Notes: a model not told the origin generated them from the letters alone. DNA of 64,000 nt from Actinobacillus delphinicola (GCF_900638385.1 NZ_LR134510.1:1240001-1304000), one strand, 5' to 3'. Shown: positions 52,784 through 63,157, numbered from the stretch's first letter. Translations and numbers: made by a program.

Positions 52784-54142
52784 TTAATTACCTGAAATTT
52801 TCATATTATTAATTAGCATCGATCCCGTTTGAATATTGGAGCGATGTTCTACATCATCAGTGATTGCTACGATATCTTTCATCATACTTTGTAGATAGCC
52901 AGCAATAGTAATTTCAGCAACAGGGAATTTTATTTCTCCGTTTTCGACCCAAAAACCAGATGCACCACGAGAATAATCGCCTGTGACGAGATTTACACCT
53001 TGTCCCATTAAGTCGGTAACAAGTAAACCAGTTCCCATTTTTTTTAATAGGGCATCAAGACCACCTGTCATATTTGGTTTCACGAGCCAGTTATGAATGC
53101 CTCCTGCGTGTCCTGTCGTTTGCATCCCCATTTTTTTGGCACTGTAATTGGTTAAAAGATAGGTTTGCAAAATACCGTTATCTACAATAGTGCGATCCAT
53201 TGTTTTTACCCCTTCACTATCAAATGGCGTAGAGGCGAGCGCACCTAGAAGATGTGGACGTTCTTCAATGCGGAACCAGTCGGGTAAAACTTCTTTACCT
53301 AAACTATCCAATAAGAAACTGGCTTTACGGTAAAGGCTACCCCCACTAATTGCTGCGGCAAAATGACCAATAATTCCCGTTGCCACATCATTCATAAAAA
53401 TAACAGGTACGTTTTGAGTTTCAATTTTTTGTGGATTTAGATGAGAAAGTGTTTTTACTGCACTATTGCGACCAATCCATTCAGGCGTAGCAAGTTTATG
53501 GAAATCACGTGAAATGCTATATTCATAATCACGTTCTAGCGCCTCATTTTCTTGACCGATTACCGAGCAAGAAAGGGAATAACGACTCGATAGATAGCTT
53601 TGTAGCATGCCTTCGGTGTTTCCATAAATACGAATTCCTGAATGCGAATTAAAACTTGCACCATCGCTATTTACAATACGTTTATCATAATCTAACGCAG
53701 CACGTTCGGTTTCTTGGGCAAGTGAAATGGCGTGGTCGATATCAATATCATGTGGGTGATAAAGATCTAAATCTGGAGCGTCAAAAGCTAAAAGCGATTT
53801 ATCCGCAAGCCCTGCACAATCATCAGGTGAGGTATAGTGGGCAATCGCAATCGCTGCATCTACGGCTTTTTCGACTGCCTCTTTGCTTAAATCAGCCGTT
53901 GAGGCATTTCCTTTTTGTTGCCCTAAATAGACTGAAATCCCCAGTGCGCCGTCATTATTAAATTCGATATTTTCCACTTCTTGTAAGCGAGTTGAAACGG
54001 AAAGTCCATTAACTTTTGTTACCGCAACTTCAGCGGTTGCACCTTTTTTTGTCGCATGCGCTAACGCATGAGCGGCGGCATCAAGTAATTCTTGTTGTTG
54101 CCTTTTAAGTAGAGTAGTTGAATCTGTATGTTGCATTGTCAT
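52784..54142 (-). CDS. pmbA: Metalloprotease PmbA/TldE
   Basis: The 452-residue product belongs to the TldD/TldE family, which with TldD matures microcin B17, degrades CcdA and processes peptides. Family features are VTKVNGLSVSTRLQEVENIE, NSHSGIRIYGNTEG, LTNYSAKKMGMQTTGHAGG and GDYSRGASGFWVENGEI. As in other TldE proteins the zinc HExxxH motif of TldD is absent. ATG 54142 follows AAGGATTTGACT. Confidence 0.93.
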   Translation of the reverse strand: MTMQHTDSTTLLKRQQQELLDAAAHALAHATKKGATAEVAVTKVNGLSVSTRLQEVENIEFNNDGALGISVYLGQQKGNASTADLSKEAVEKAVDAAIAIAHYTSPDDCAGLADKSLLAFDAPDLDLYHPHDIDIDHAISLAQETERAALDYDKRIVNSDGASFNSHSGIRIYGNTEGMLQSYLSSRYSLSCSVIGQENEALERDYEYSISRDFHKLATPEWIGRNSAVKTLSHLNPQKIETQNVPVIFMNDVATGIIGHFAAAISGGSLYRKASFLLDSLGKEVLPDWFRIEERPHLLGALASTPFDSEGVKTMDRTIVDNGILQTYLLTNYSAKKMGMQTTGHAGGIHNWLVKPNMTGGLDALLKKMGTGLLVTDLMGQGVNLVTGDYSRGASGFWVENGEIKFPVAEITIAGYLQSMMKDIVAITDDVEHRSNIQTGSMLINNMKISGN

Positions 54143-54245
54143 AGTCAAATCCTTAAAAAATTTTTGCTATTCTAGCTTATTTTCTATAAGGTCGCTAATT
54201 ATGTGCTAGAATGCGACCCTTTTAATGATTAGACGAGGAGAGAAG

Positions 54246-54776
54246 ATGGCAAAAGGCAGAAAACAAGACTGGTGGGATGATGAAAACCAAGAAGAAATCA
54301 TTTACGTCAGTAAAAGTGAAATTAAACGTGATGCCGAAGCTTTAAAGCAACTTGGAGATAAATTAATTAACCTAACGCCAGCAAATTTGGCGAAGATTCC
54401 AATGGATGATAATTTATTGGAAGCCGTAGAATTAGCGCAACGTTTGCAACGTGAAGCACGTCGTCGCCAATTGCAATATATCGGTAAACTTTTACGCACC
54501 ATGGATACTGATCCTATCCAAGAGGCATTGGATAAAGTAGAAAATAAACATCAGCAACAACAAGCGATGTTACATAAAATTGAACGCCAACGTGATGATT
54601 TGATTGCACAAGGCGATGTCGGGTTAAATGCATTATTAGAAGATTATCCAACCCTCGATCGTCAACGATTACGTACGCTTATTCGTGCTGCTAAAAAAGA
54701 AGTTGAGCAGAAAAAATTAGGCAAAGCGTATCGTGATATTTTTGTATTATTGAAAGAAGTTATGCTAGAAGCATAA
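54246..54776 (+). CDS. darP: Ribosome-associated protein YjgA/DarP (DUF615)
   Basis: The 176-residue product (MAKGRKQDWWDDENQEEIIY, VSKSEIKRDAEALKQLGDKL) is the DUF615 family member linked to late 50S subunit maturation. ATG 54246 follows GAGGAGAGAAG. It is divergent from pmbA, as in many gamma-proteobacteria. Confidence 0.92.
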   Translation: MAKGRKQDWWDDENQEEIIYVSKSEIKRDAEALKQLGDKLINLTPANLAKIPMDDNLLEAVELAQRLQREARRRQLQYIGKLLRTMDTDPIQEALDKVENKHQQQQAMLHKIERQRDDLIAQGDVGLNALLEDYPTLDRQRLRTLIRAAKKEVEQKKLGKAYRDIFVLLKEVMLEA

Positions 54777-54800
54777 ATTTTTCAGAAAAATCGGGCGTGG

Positions 54801-55259
54801 TTATGAAGCCACGTATCCCTTATCTTCTTGCGTTGGGTTCATTGCACCACGGCGTGCGAGCTCATCGCAAATTTCATTTTCTACATGTCCACTATGACCT
54901 TTTACCCAGTGCCAATTTATAGAATGGCGTGCGACTACTGCATCTAAACGTTTCCAAAGGTCTTGATTCTTAATTTTACCTTTTTTCCAGTTGGAGGCTT
55001 TCCAAGAATGAATCCATGTAGTAATACCATTTTTCATGTATTGGCTATCGCTATACAGATCTATTTCGCAATGTTGATTAAGTGCCTCAAGTGCTTTAAT
55101 TACGGCGAGGAGTTCCATACGATTATTGGTTGTTAAAAAATAGCCTTCAGAAAGCTGTTTTTCATGTTGCTGGTAGCGGAGAATTGCACCAAGCCCACCT
55201 GGACCAGGATTCCCTAAACAGGATCCATCGGTAAAAATTTGAATTTTCTTTGGTTGCAT
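54801..55259 (-). CDS. rnhA: Ribonuclease HI
   Basis: The 152-residue enzyme degrades RNA in RNA-DNA hybrids. Catalytic residues are in [31 protein letters not shown] and [11 protein letters not shown] 55259 ([12 protein letters not shown]) has AGGAA 10 bp upstream; ATG 55280 is an alternative without RBS. It is divergent from dnaQ with ~70 bp between them, the usual enteric arrangement. A variant repeat copy (54785-54798) lies at its 3' end. Confidence 0.94.
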   Translation of the reverse strand: MQPKKIQIFTDGSCLGNPGPGGLGAILRYQQHEKQLSEGYFLTTNNRMELLAVIKALEALNQHCEIDLYSDSQYMKNGITTWIHSWKASNWKKGKIKNQDLWKRLDAVVARHSINWHWVKGHSGHVENEICDELARRGAMNPTQEDKGYVAS

Positions 55260-55329
55260 ATAAAATAAATTCCTATTCATTCTTTTTTTGCGATAATAGC
55301 GGAAAACGCATAAAACTTTAAGGAAAAAA

Positions 55330-56112
55330 ATGACAGAACAACAACCCAAAATTCAGCCACATCGCCAAATTGTTTTGGATACTGAAACTACAGGTATGCA
55401 ACAGTATGGTGAACATTATCAAGGACACTGTATTATTGAAATTGGGGCAGTGGAAGTCATTAATCGCCGTAGAACAGGGCGTGAATTACATCTTTACATT
55501 AAACCTGATCGTCCCGTTGATCCAGAAGCGCAAAAGGTGCATGGTATCAGCGATGCGGACTTAGCGGATAAACCGAGTTTCCCTGAAATTGCGCAAGAAT
55601 TTATTGATTTTATAAAAGGTGCAGAGCTGGTTATTCATAATGCTCCCTTCGACGTAGGATTTATGGATTATGAGTTTCGGAAACATAAATTAGGTGTACA
55701 AACCGCAGATATTTGTACCGTTCTTGATACGCTTGCGCTTGCACGTCAAATGTATCCAGGAAAACGTAACTCTCTTGATGCATTATGTACACGTTTAAAT
55801 ATTGATAATAGTAAACGTACCCTTCACGGGGCTTTACTGGATGCGGAAATCCTTGCCGATGTCTATTTGGCAATGACAGGGGGGCAGACCAATTTATTTG
55901 AAGATGATGATCCAAGTGTAATTGGAACGGGAAATGGTGATCAGGCAGTGATTCGTAGTCATTTGCCTCAAGAAGCAGGATTACGTGTTATTCATGCTAA
56001 CAATGAGGAAAAAAAACATCACCATGATTTTTTACAACTTGTGAATAAAAAGAGCCAGAATCACTGTTTTTGGTTGTTAGATGAGGCAGAAATTGTACAA
56101 GACGTACATTGA
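55330..56112 (+). CDS. dnaQ: DNA polymerase III epsilon subunit (3'-5' proofreading exonuclease)
   Basis: This is a 260-residue DEDDh exonuclease. Exo I is [10 protein letters not shown], Exo [15 protein letters not shown], and Exo [20 protein letters not shown]. The C-terminal clamp/polymerase-binding tail follows. The RBS AAGGAAAAAA precedes ATG. It is followed by the tRNA-Asp pair. Confidence 0.95.
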   Translation: MTEQQPKIQPHRQIVLDTETTGMQQYGEHYQGHCIIEIGAVEVINRRRTGRELHLYIKPDRPVDPEAQKVHGISDADLADKPSFPEIAQEFIDFIKGAELVIHNAPFDVGFMDYEFRKHKLGVQTADICTVLDTLALARQMYPGKRNSLDALCTRLNIDNSKRTLHGALLDAEILADVYLAMTGGQTNLFEDDDPSVIGTGNGDQAVIRSHLPQEAGLRVIHANNEEKKHHHDFLQLVNKKSQNHCFWLLDEAEIVQDVH

Positions 56113-56190
56113 TTAAGCATTTGATAATATTTTTGAAAAAATAGGCTTGACGTTTTTCTCATATCTCATTATTATGCACCCACTTTTTGC

Positions 56191-56267
56191 GGAGTGGTAG
56201 TTCAGCTGGTTAGAATACCTGCCTGTCACGCAGGGGGTCGCGGGTTCGAATCCCGTCCATTCCGCCA
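56191..56267 (+). tRNA. tRNA-Asp (GTC), copy 1
   Basis: A 77 nt cloverleaf with anticodon GTC in CCTGTCACGCAGG, T-loop GGTTCGAATCC and encoded CCA end. The acceptor stem GGAGTGG pairs with CCATTCC. Confidence 0.97.
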
Positions 56268-56279
56268 AAATTTCCTCAC

Positions 56280-56356
56280 GGAGCGGTAGTTCAGCTGGTT
56301 AGAATACCTGCCTGTCACGCAGGGGGTCGCGGGTTCGAATCCCGTCCGTTCCGCCA
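56280..56356 (+). tRNA. tRNA-Asp (GTC), copy 2
   Basis: It differs from copy 1 only by a compensating acceptor-stem pair (GGAGCGG with CCGTTCC). It has the same GTC anticodon and encoded CCA, 12 bp downstream, so the two form a tandem operon. Confidence 0.97.
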
Positions 56357-57050
56357 CTTTCTTTTTCTCATTTATTCCCTTTTAAATTCTTATCATAAAA
56401 ACATTTTTCACTTTATTTAAACTAATAATACTAAAAGTTTAATGACTTCCTATATAGCTTAAAATTCTTTGAGATATTTTGAGAAGTTTAGTGATAGAAC
56501 CTCGTTATTTTGTATTTTATTCTATGATATTACTGATTTCTCTAATAGGTCTAGATAAGGATCACCATCTAATATCTACATATTTATATTTCTTTAATCT
56601 AACTATTTTAGATTAAATTTCTTCTTTTATTAAACTTTAATTTTATATATATCAAATAGTTAATTTATAACGTTTAATACTAATTTAAAATTAGTTTAAA
56701 TAGTAAATATGACTATTAATTTTTTTACTAATTTAAAAAAAATATAACTACTCAATTTTAGTTGCTTCTAATTTATTAAATAAAGTATTAGCATTACCAA
56801 GATAATATGGAATATTACATACTTTACTTAAATATATCTGCTTTTAAAATTAGGTAATCTTTTGATTATTAAATAAACTAGTAGATATATAAAATATTCC
56901 AATTAATGAGAAGAGTCCAATAATATTGATTTAAAGGAACGTATATTAATTAAGAAGATTTTAAATAGTTATATATAAATTGTATTTTATTTTATGAAAA
57001 AGTTAAAGAATTTATAGTATTTATTATCTAGAAAATAAACTGGAGAATAT
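56357..57050. other. AT-rich gene-free gap between tRNA-Asp and the adhesin
   Basis: About 690 bp of very AT-rich DNA (estimated above 80 percent) with no open frame that I would call. A GGAGAATAT RBS for the adhesin is at its right end. Such DNA upstream of a surface adhesin next to tRNA genes suggests an acquired or xenogeneically silenced region. Confidence 0.5.
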
Positions 57051-58229
57051 ATGAATAAAACTTTTAAAACTATTTTTGATAAAAAAACATCAAGATTGGT
57101 TGTAGCTTCTGAACTTGCGAAAAATTCAGGAAATTGTCAATCTGAATCTGATGGTAGGAATGTTACTACTTTTAGTAAACGTAATAAAACTTCTTCGGCA
57201 ATGCTAAAAATCGCAGGGCTGTTAGGATTGTGCATTGCAACCATGCCAATGGCGTATGCGATTGGTAATGGGAATATAGGTGGTGACAGTACAGGCGGTC
57301 CGGGTGGTTCAGCTACTCCAGTACCTCTCCCTCCAGTTGGTTCTGGTCAAACCGCTGGTGGTAATGGCTTTTTCCCTCCTTCTGGAGGACCTAATCAGAA
57401 TATACCAAAACCTTCAATCCAAGGTCGTAATCTAAATACAGATAATTCTCCTACAGGTGTGATTAATAATAATTTAGATGCGAAAATTAAGGCGAATACT
57501 GAAGGTATTAAGGCAAATAAACAGATGATTAATAATAATAACCGTATAATTGGTAATATTGATGCTAAAGTGAGTGGACTTGTTTCAAAAGTTGCCAAAG
57601 ATTCAAATAGAATCGATCATGTCATTGCGGATAATACGAGTAATGCAAGCCATATTAAGGATAACGCAACGAAAATTGCGACAAACAAAGAAGGCATTAC
57701 AAAAAATAAAGAGTTGATTGGGAAAACTGATGCTCGAGTAAGTGGTGTTGTCACTAAAGTGGCAGACAATACTAATAAAATCGATCATGTTATTGCTGAT
57801 ACCACAATCAATGCGCAAAATATTGCAAAAATTGCCAAAGAACGTGCTGATGTTAGTGGTGTGATTTCAAAAGTTGCGATTAATACGGCGAGTATTAATA
57901 ATGTTTCAGCCCGCATTTCTTCTAATACCAAAGCGATAGAAGCAAATAAAACGGCAATTGCTGAAAACCAATCTCGTATCAATCATCTAGATAAGCGTGA
58001 AGAACGCCATATGGCACAGTTATCTGCATTAGCGGGTTTATTCCAACCGTATGAAATTGGGCAATTTTATGTTACAGGTGCTGTTGGACAATATCGTAAT
58101 AATACTGGAATCGCACTAGGTTCAGGTTACCGTTTAAATCGAAATGTAGCCTTCAAAGTAGGCGTATCTATGACGACTCAGAAACAAGATGATGCTGCTT
58201 ATAATGCAGGTGTTTATATTGGTTTCTAG
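57051..58229 (+). CDS. Trimeric autotransporter adhesin with extended signal peptide (YadA-type anchor)
   Basis: Residues 1-25 (MNKTFKTIFDKKTSRLVVAS) are an extended signal peptide region, and the hydrophobic core ends at MPMAYA (~70). A Gly/Pro-rich passenger start (residues ~71-125) is followed by a coiled-coil stalk containing a ~56-residue repeat (VSGLVSKVAKDSNRIDHVIA and VSGVVTKVADNTNKIDHVIA, 56 residues apart). The YadA anchor begins NHLDKREERHMAQLSALAGL and ends GVYIGF with terminal Phe. With 392 residues and no visible head domain it is a short stalk adhesin. A paralogue lies at 62480. Confidence 0.9.
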   Translation: MNKTFKTIFDKKTSRLVVASELAKNSGNCQSESDGRNVTTFSKRNKTSSAMLKIAGLLGLCIATMPMAYAIGNGNIGGDSTGGPGGSATPVPLPPVGSGQTAGGNGFFPPSGGPNQNIPKPSIQGRNLNTDNSPTGVINNNLDAKIKANTEGIKANKQMINNNNRIIGNIDAKVSGLVSKVAKDSNRIDHVIADNTSNASHIKDNATKIATNKEGITKNKELIGKTDARVSGVVTKVADNTNKIDHVIADTTINAQNIAKIAKERADVSGVISKVAINTASINNVSARISSNTKAIEANKTAIAENQSRINHLDKREERHMAQLSALAGLFQPYEIGQFYVTGAVGQYRNNTGIALGSGYRLNRNVAFKVGVSMTTQKQDDAAYNAGVYIGF

Positions 58230-58314
58230 TTTATTTTGATTCTCACTTTATCAGGTCATCAACATAAAGTGTAAATGGCGTTGTAAAGGTGAGAAAATTA
58301 GCACTGTATTGATA

Positions 58315-58340
58315 AAAGCCGCCATTATGGCGGCTTTTTT
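58315..58340 (+). terminator. Adhesin terminator
   Basis: AAAGCCGCC and GGCGGCTTT form a 9 bp stem with loop ATTAT and a T run. Confidence 0.92.
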
Positions 58341-58502
58341 ATTGTTGAGCATATTATTCGCGCAATACCTGGTAATCTTTGAAAACCGATTAAATTGCCA
58401 AAACTTCACTATGGTTTAGCAGACATTTTGAAAATTGTGATATTTGTCATTGCTTTTCTTTTTGATTTTTTAGAAAATTTATACGAATTATGTTTAATTA
58501 AG

Positions 58503-58528
58503 TTACAATTATTTTTTATAAATTGTAA
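58503..58528. promoter_or_regulatory. Inverted repeat upstream of the ABC importer operon
   Basis: TTACAATT (58503-58510) and AATTGTAA (58521-58528) are perfect inverses spaced about two helical turns centre to centre. They lie 44 bp before the importer start, so they may be an operator for metal-responsive control. This is inference. Confidence 0.35.
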
Positions 58529-58571
58529 TGTATAACGAATATCTAAATAGACCATGTCCAAGGAGCAATTT

Positions 58572-59624
58572 ATGGCGACCCGGTTATTAAAAAAGAGCTT
58601 AGCATTTGCTTTATCTGTCATCTTTATTGGAACTGCACAAGCAAGTGATCCTGTGGCATTCAACACCGAAGGATTTAGTGATTTAGTTGCAGCAAAATTT
58701 GGAAATGTTGAACCCAATGATGTACACAAAGTATTAAGTGCGGGTAAAGTATCGGATACGCTGTTAGTCTCTCTTGCCCCAAACAAAATGATTGATTTTG
58801 CTCATCCTTTTCCACAACCAACAATGACGTTTATTCCTTCATCGGCACGTGATTTATTGGCACTAGGAGGGCTGGGCGGTCACGGTAACATGATTTCTAT
58901 GGAAAAAATTATCTCGCTTAAACCAGATCTTATTATTGATGTGGGAAGCGTGGGACAAAGCTATGTGGATACCGTAAAACGTGTGCATGAAAAAACTAAG
59001 GTTCCCGTGGTATTGGTGGATGGCAATTTTGCGGATACGCCACAACAAATTCGCACAGTAGCAAAATATATTGGCGATACGAAAAAAGGTGATTTGTTGG
59101 CGAATTATGCACAACGTATTTTAGATATGACCAAAGATGCTACACAAATTAATGGTGTCGCAAAATCAGTGTATTACGCACGAGGTACAGATGGTTTAGA
59201 AACGGCTGCCACCAATTCAATTCATAGCGAAGTATTAAATTGGGTCGGATTAAAAAATGTGGTGGATATGAAAAGTCAAAAAAGTACAGCACGTGTTTCG
59301 ATGGAACAACTTTATAAATGGCAGCCTGATATCATCGTTACCCAAGATCCGACTGCTTATCAACATATTCAAACCTCTCCACTTTGGCATCAATTAAAAG
59401 CGGTACAAGGTAAAGATGTTTACCTCGTACCAAATAAACCATTTGGTTGGTTAGGGCAACCACCAAGTGTGAATCGCTTACTTGGTGCATTATGGCTCAC
59501 GCATAAATTGGATCCAAAACGTCTAGATACTAGCGATTATCTCAATTTCGTGAAAAATTACTTCCAACTTTTTTACGATTACCAATTGACACCACAAGAT
59601 GAAAAATCACTTGGTATTCTCTAA
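58572..59624 (+). CDS. Periplasmic substrate-binding protein of a BtuCD/FecCD-type importer
   Basis: The 350-residue product has a Sec signal ending AQAS and a class III (FecB/BtuF-like) fold: ISLKPDLIIDVGSVGQSYVD, LYKWQPDIIVTQDP. ATG 58572 follows AAGGAGCAATTT. It heads an operon with permease, ATPase and a methyltransferase. The general layout recalls the H. influenzae MolABC molybdate/tungstate importer, but iron chelates, haem or cobalamin cannot be excluded. Confidence 0.85.
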   Translation: MATRLLKKSLAFALSVIFIGTAQASDPVAFNTEGFSDLVAAKFGNVEPNDVHKVLSAGKVSDTLLVSLAPNKMIDFAHPFPQPTMTFIPSSARDLLALGGLGGHGNMISMEKIISLKPDLIIDVGSVGQSYVDTVKRVHEKTKVPVVLVDGNFADTPQQIRTVAKYIGDTKKGDLLANYAQRILDMTKDATQINGVAKSVYYARGTDGLETAATNSIHSEVLNWVGLKNVVDMKSQKSTARVSMEQLYKWQPDIIVTQDPTAYQHIQTSPLWHQLKAVQGKDVYLVPNKPFGWLGQPPSVNRLLGALWLTHKLDPKRLDTSDYLNFVKNYFQLFYDYQLTPQDEKSLGIL

Positions 59625-60636
59625 ATCGCAAAATTTTTTACGAAAAAGCTGGCGACAAATCGTGCCGCCAGCTTTATTAATTGGTTGTGTGCTTACTGCC
59701 TGTTGTATTGGACAATATCCAATATCACTCCATGACTTATGGCAAAACCTCTTTTTTCCTTCGACCTCGTCTAACTCAATTATCCATACTGTATTATGGC
59801 AGGTTCGTCTCCCTCGTATTTTAACCGCTATTCTCGCAGGTGCGGCACTTTCAATGGCAGGGGCGACTTATCAAAGTATGTTTAAAAATCCGCTAGTATC
59901 CCCTGATATTTTAGGTGTCAGTGCTGGGGCAGGCTTAGGGGCGGTTGCTATTATTTTTGTTGGAGGATCGCTTTGGCAACTTCAATTAAGCGCCTTTATC
60001 GGTGGACTAGTTGCTGTTGCGATTGTCTATGCTATTGCCAAAATTGCCCGCTATCACGCCCCGATTTTAGCATTAGTTTTGGCAGGAATTGCACTCGCTG
60101 CCTTATTGAAAGCAGGAATTTCCATTTTAAAAATTTTTGCTGATCCCTATAGCCAATTAACCACCATGACTTTCTGGCTATTAGGCGCCTTAAACATGGC
60201 AACTTTCCACGATCTTGCTTTTATGGTTCCACTTATTTTACTTGCCGTACTTCCCTTAATTTTATTACGTTGGCGGATGAATTTATTAAGTTTAGAAGAC
60301 GAAGAGGCGCAAAGCTTAGGCTTAAATCTCTCTCGCACCCGTTTAATCTTTATCGTTTCTGCTACCTTAATGACCTCTACTATTATTGCCGTTACGGGAA
60401 TTATTGGCTGGATTGGGCTAATCGTCCCCCATGTTGCACGACTTTGGCTTGGCGAAAAAGGGAGTGATTTTCGCCAACTATTACCTGTCACGATTTTCTT
60501 TGGTAGCGCAATATTATTAATTGCTGATACTTTCTCTCGTGCCACCTTTAGTGTCGAAATTCCACTGGGGATCATTACTGCTATTGTTGGTGTGCCATTT
60601 TTTCTAGGTTTATTAATTTTAGGTGGACGTAAATGA
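59599..60636 (+). CDS. FecCD-family ABC permease
   Basis: This 345-residue membrane protein has ~9-10 helices and the family signatures QVRLPRILTAILAGAALSMAGATYQSMF (start portion QVRLPRILTAILAG), NPLVSPDILGVSAGAGLGA and VPHVARLWLG. It overlaps the binding-protein gene by 26 bp. A variant ACGCCCCGATTTTA repeat (60056-60069) is in its coding sequence. Confidence 0.92.
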   Translation: MKNHLVFSKSQNFLRKSWRQIVPPALLIGCVLTACCIGQYPISLHDLWQNLFFPSTSSNSIIHTVLWQVRLPRILTAILAGAALSMAGATYQSMFKNPLVSPDILGVSAGAGLGAVAIIFVGGSLWQLQLSAFIGGLVAVAIVYAIAKIARYHAPILALVLAGIALAALLKAGISILKIFADPYSQLTTMTFWLLGALNMATFHDLAFMVPLILLAVLPLILLRWRMNLLSLEDEEAQSLGLNLSRTRLIFIVSATLMTSTIIAVTGIIGWIGLIVPHVARLWLGEKGSDFRQLLPVTIFFGSAILLIADTFSRATFSVEIPLGIITAIVGVPFFLGLLILGGRK

Positions 60637-61388
60637 GTTTTCTGTCCTTGCAAAATTTAGCGATTGGTTATAAAAAGAAAGTAATTGCGGATAAATTGAA
60701 TATCACATTTTCTGAAAAACAGATTGTTTGTTTACTCGGTGCGAATGGGTGTGGCAAAACAACGTTATTAAAAACGATATTAGGGCTACTTCCACCCATG
60801 AGCGGAGAAATTTATCTCAATAATCAGAATTTAAAACATTATCCAACACCACAGCTAGCAAAACAGATTGCTTATGTACCGCAAGCCCATCGCCACTTTA
60901 ATTTTAGTGTACAAAATGTTGTATTAATGGGACGCAATCCCTATTTAAAATGGTATCAAAGCCCCAATTCTTGTGATAAAGAAATTGCCCAAATGGCACT
61001 GGCACAAATAGGAATTGAGCATTTTTTAACGAAAAGTTTTGATAGATTAAGCGGTGGGGAACAACAACTGGTTTTGATTGCAAGAGCCTTAGCACAACAG
61101 CCCAAATTATTGATTATGGATGAACCTACTTCAAATTTAGATTTTGGTAATCAATTACGGGTTTTAGAAAAAATCAAACAGCTGAATGCTGAAACTCAAT
61201 TAGGCATTTTAATGACAACGCATCAGCCTGAGCAAAGTTTACAAGTCGCAGATCGAACATTATTATTTCATCAAGGAAAAATTCTTGCTGATGATATACC
61301 GCAACGTATTTTAACCGTACAGAACCTTGCGAAAATTTATCAACTCGCCCCTGCGGTTATCCAAAAACATTTTCACTTTATGGCATAA
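60633..61388 (+). CDS. ABC transporter ATPase
   Basis: The 251-residue FepC/MolC-type ATPase has Walker A GANGCGKTT, signature LSGGEQQ, Walker B LLIMDEPTS and switch His in MTTHQPEQ. It overlaps the permease by 4 bp, so the importer subunits are co-translated. Confidence 0.94.
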   Translation: MSFLSLQNLAIGYKKKVIADKLNITFSEKQIVCLLGANGCGKTTLLKTILGLLPPMSGEIYLNNQNLKHYPTPQLAKQIAYVPQAHRHFNFSVQNVVLMGRNPYLKWYQSPNSCDKEIAQMALAQIGIEHFLTKSFDRLSGGEQQLVLIARALAQQPKLLIMDEPTSNLDFGNQLRVLEKIKQLNAETQLGILMTTHQPEQSLQVADRTLLFHQGKILADDIPQRILTVQNLAKIYQLAPAVIQKHFHFMA

Positions 61389-61398
61389 GGAGAACTGT

Positions 61399-62217
61399 AT
61401 GACAGACACTCAATTACCGACTATCCATGATATTGATTTTGCAACTTTATACAAAAATCATTTCCAATTATCTGCCCGCAAAGGTAAAACGGCTGAAGAT
61501 TGGAAAGAAAAAGCCGAAAAAATGCAGCGTTCTGATTTCGATTTACAAAGTGAATATGTGAAACAATTTATGGCGCATATGAAACTTTCACCAACCGATA
61601 CCGTATTAGATGTTGGGTGTGGCGGTGGTGCGTTAGCACTAGCAATCGCACCGCATGTTCAAGCCGTTTATGCACTAGATTTTTGCCAAGAAATGTTAGA
61701 TATCGTGCAAGAACGTGCAAAATCAATGAATATCACAAATATTTATCCGATTTTGCGGGCGTGGGAAGATGATTGGGATAATGTACCTGAATGCGATATT
61801 TGTATTTCATCACGCTCCTCAATGGTAGGCGATCTCGACGATGCTTTAAATAAACTTAATCAACATGCCCGTAAAGCAGTTTATATGAGTATGCTCGTAG
61901 AAAAAGATTTTATCTCACCAGAAGTATTACGTGTGATTAATCGTGATTCTATCGGCTTTCCGAATTATATGTATGCGCTAAATTTACTTTATCAAAAAGG
62001 CTATTTTCCAACTGTAAATTTTATTGAATCTCATGGTTGCCTCGTTGAACCTAAAGCCCTCACGGCGGATCAACTCATCAAAGCCGTCAGCTGGTCAGTC
62101 GGTAAATTAACCGAGCAAGAAATCAAAGATCTCAAACTCTACCACACCGCCCACCCTGATATTAAAAGCCCTTACAACCTTTTCAGAAAATGGGCGTTAT
62201 TAGAATGGAGCAAATAA
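61399..62217 (+). CDS. SAM-dependent methyltransferase linked to the importer
   Basis: The 272-residue product has SAM motif I VLDVGCGGGALALAIAPH, then VYALDFCQEMLDI. ATG 61399 follows AAGGAGAACTGT, 10 bp after the ATPase gene. Class I methyltransferases of this kind recur in operons with metal or cofactor importers. A role in modifying the imported ligand is plausible but unproven. Confidence 0.85.
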   Translation: MTDTQLPTIHDIDFATLYKNHFQLSARKGKTAEDWKEKAEKMQRSDFDLQSEYVKQFMAHMKLSPTDTVLDVGCGGGALALAIAPHVQAVYALDFCQEMLDIVQERAKSMNITNIYPILRAWEDDWDNVPECDICISSRSSMVGDLDDALNKLNQHARKAVYMSMLVEKDFISPEVLRVINRDSIGFPNYMYALNLLYQKGYFPTVNFIESHGCLVEPKALTADQLIKAVSWSVGKLTEQEIKDLKLYHTAHPDIKSPYNLFRKWALLEWSK

Positions 62218-62479
62218 GAATAACTTATTTTATTTATAAAAAATTATAATTAAATCAATTTGTTATGATTTGTACGTATTCTTTTGTTTTATTTTTAATA
62301 TTTAAAAATACATTAAAAAAATGTAAAATTCATAACAATCGTTATATATTATTTTTATTTTTAGATTTTAAAATATGCAAATGCATGTGTGAATTTTAAA
62401 AAAAATAGCAATCTATAATCCGCTGAATAAACTTGCGCAGCACACAAAAAGTGCCGTAAAAAATTTAGAGGATTTATAT

Positions 62480-63130
62480 ATGAAATGTACTTTAATAAAA
62501 ACAACGATAGCGATAGTGATCTCAATGACCGTGTCGGGCATGTCTTATGCTGAACAAAATCAAACGGCAAGTGAATCACAACAGAATGTCTCAGGGAATG
62601 AAACATTACAAACGGTTAAACAGAAAACTGCAATTTTAAAAAGTTTGACTAAAAGTGCGGCAGAAAAAAGTAAACGCCAAGAGGATCTTATTAAAATATT
62701 AAAAAATAAGTTTTCTAACTATGAACAGCGTTTTGGGCATAATGAAGAGCTATTAAATAAAAATTATCTAGGATTAATGGAACATCATAATCGTATTAAT
62801 GATAATGCTTCCTATAACAGTGTTAATAGAGGAGTTATTGCTCAAAACACACAAGCAATAAAAAATAACTCACGCCGTATCCACAATTTAGATAAACGTG
62901 AACAACGTCATATGGCTCAAAATGCAGCATTAGCAGGCTTATTCCAACCATACTCAATCGGTCGTTTAAACGTAACTGCAGCAATGGGGCAATATCGCAG
63001 TAATAATGCGATAGCATTTGGTGCTGGTTATCGTTTTGATAACAACCTTGCAGTGAAAGCGGGATTCTCTATGAGTACTAATGCAGCGGATGATGCAGCT
63101 TATAATGTTGGTGTAAACTACGAATTCTAA
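62480..63130 (+). CDS. Small trimeric autotransporter (YadA-type anchor)
   Basis: The 216-residue product has a normal Sec signal ending MSYA (no extended region), a short coiled-coil stalk and an anchor NLDKREQRHMAQNAALAGLF ... GVNYEF. The anchor is strongly similar to the 57051 gene, which suggests duplication. With so short a passenger it may be a decoy, a truncated adhesin or a minimal stalk protein. The RBS is AGAGGA. Confidence 0.87.
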   Translation: MKCTLIKTTIAIVISMTVSGMSYAEQNQTASESQQNVSGNETLQTVKQKTAILKSLTKSAAEKSKRQEDLIKILKNKFSNYEQRFGHNEELLNKNYLGLMEHHNRINDNASYNSVNRGVIAQNTQAIKNNSRRIHNLDKREQRHMAQNAALAGLFQPYSIGRLNVTAAMGQYRSNNAIAFGAGYRFDNNLAVKAGFSMSTNAADDAAYNVGVNYEF

Positions 63131-63157
63131 GCGATAGCTTTTAATCTCACCTAACAT

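Noticed and set aside
60147-60653. 168-codon minus-strand frame opposite the permease
   Set aside because: Lys/Ile/Ser-rich antisense of a membrane protein, a typical shadow.
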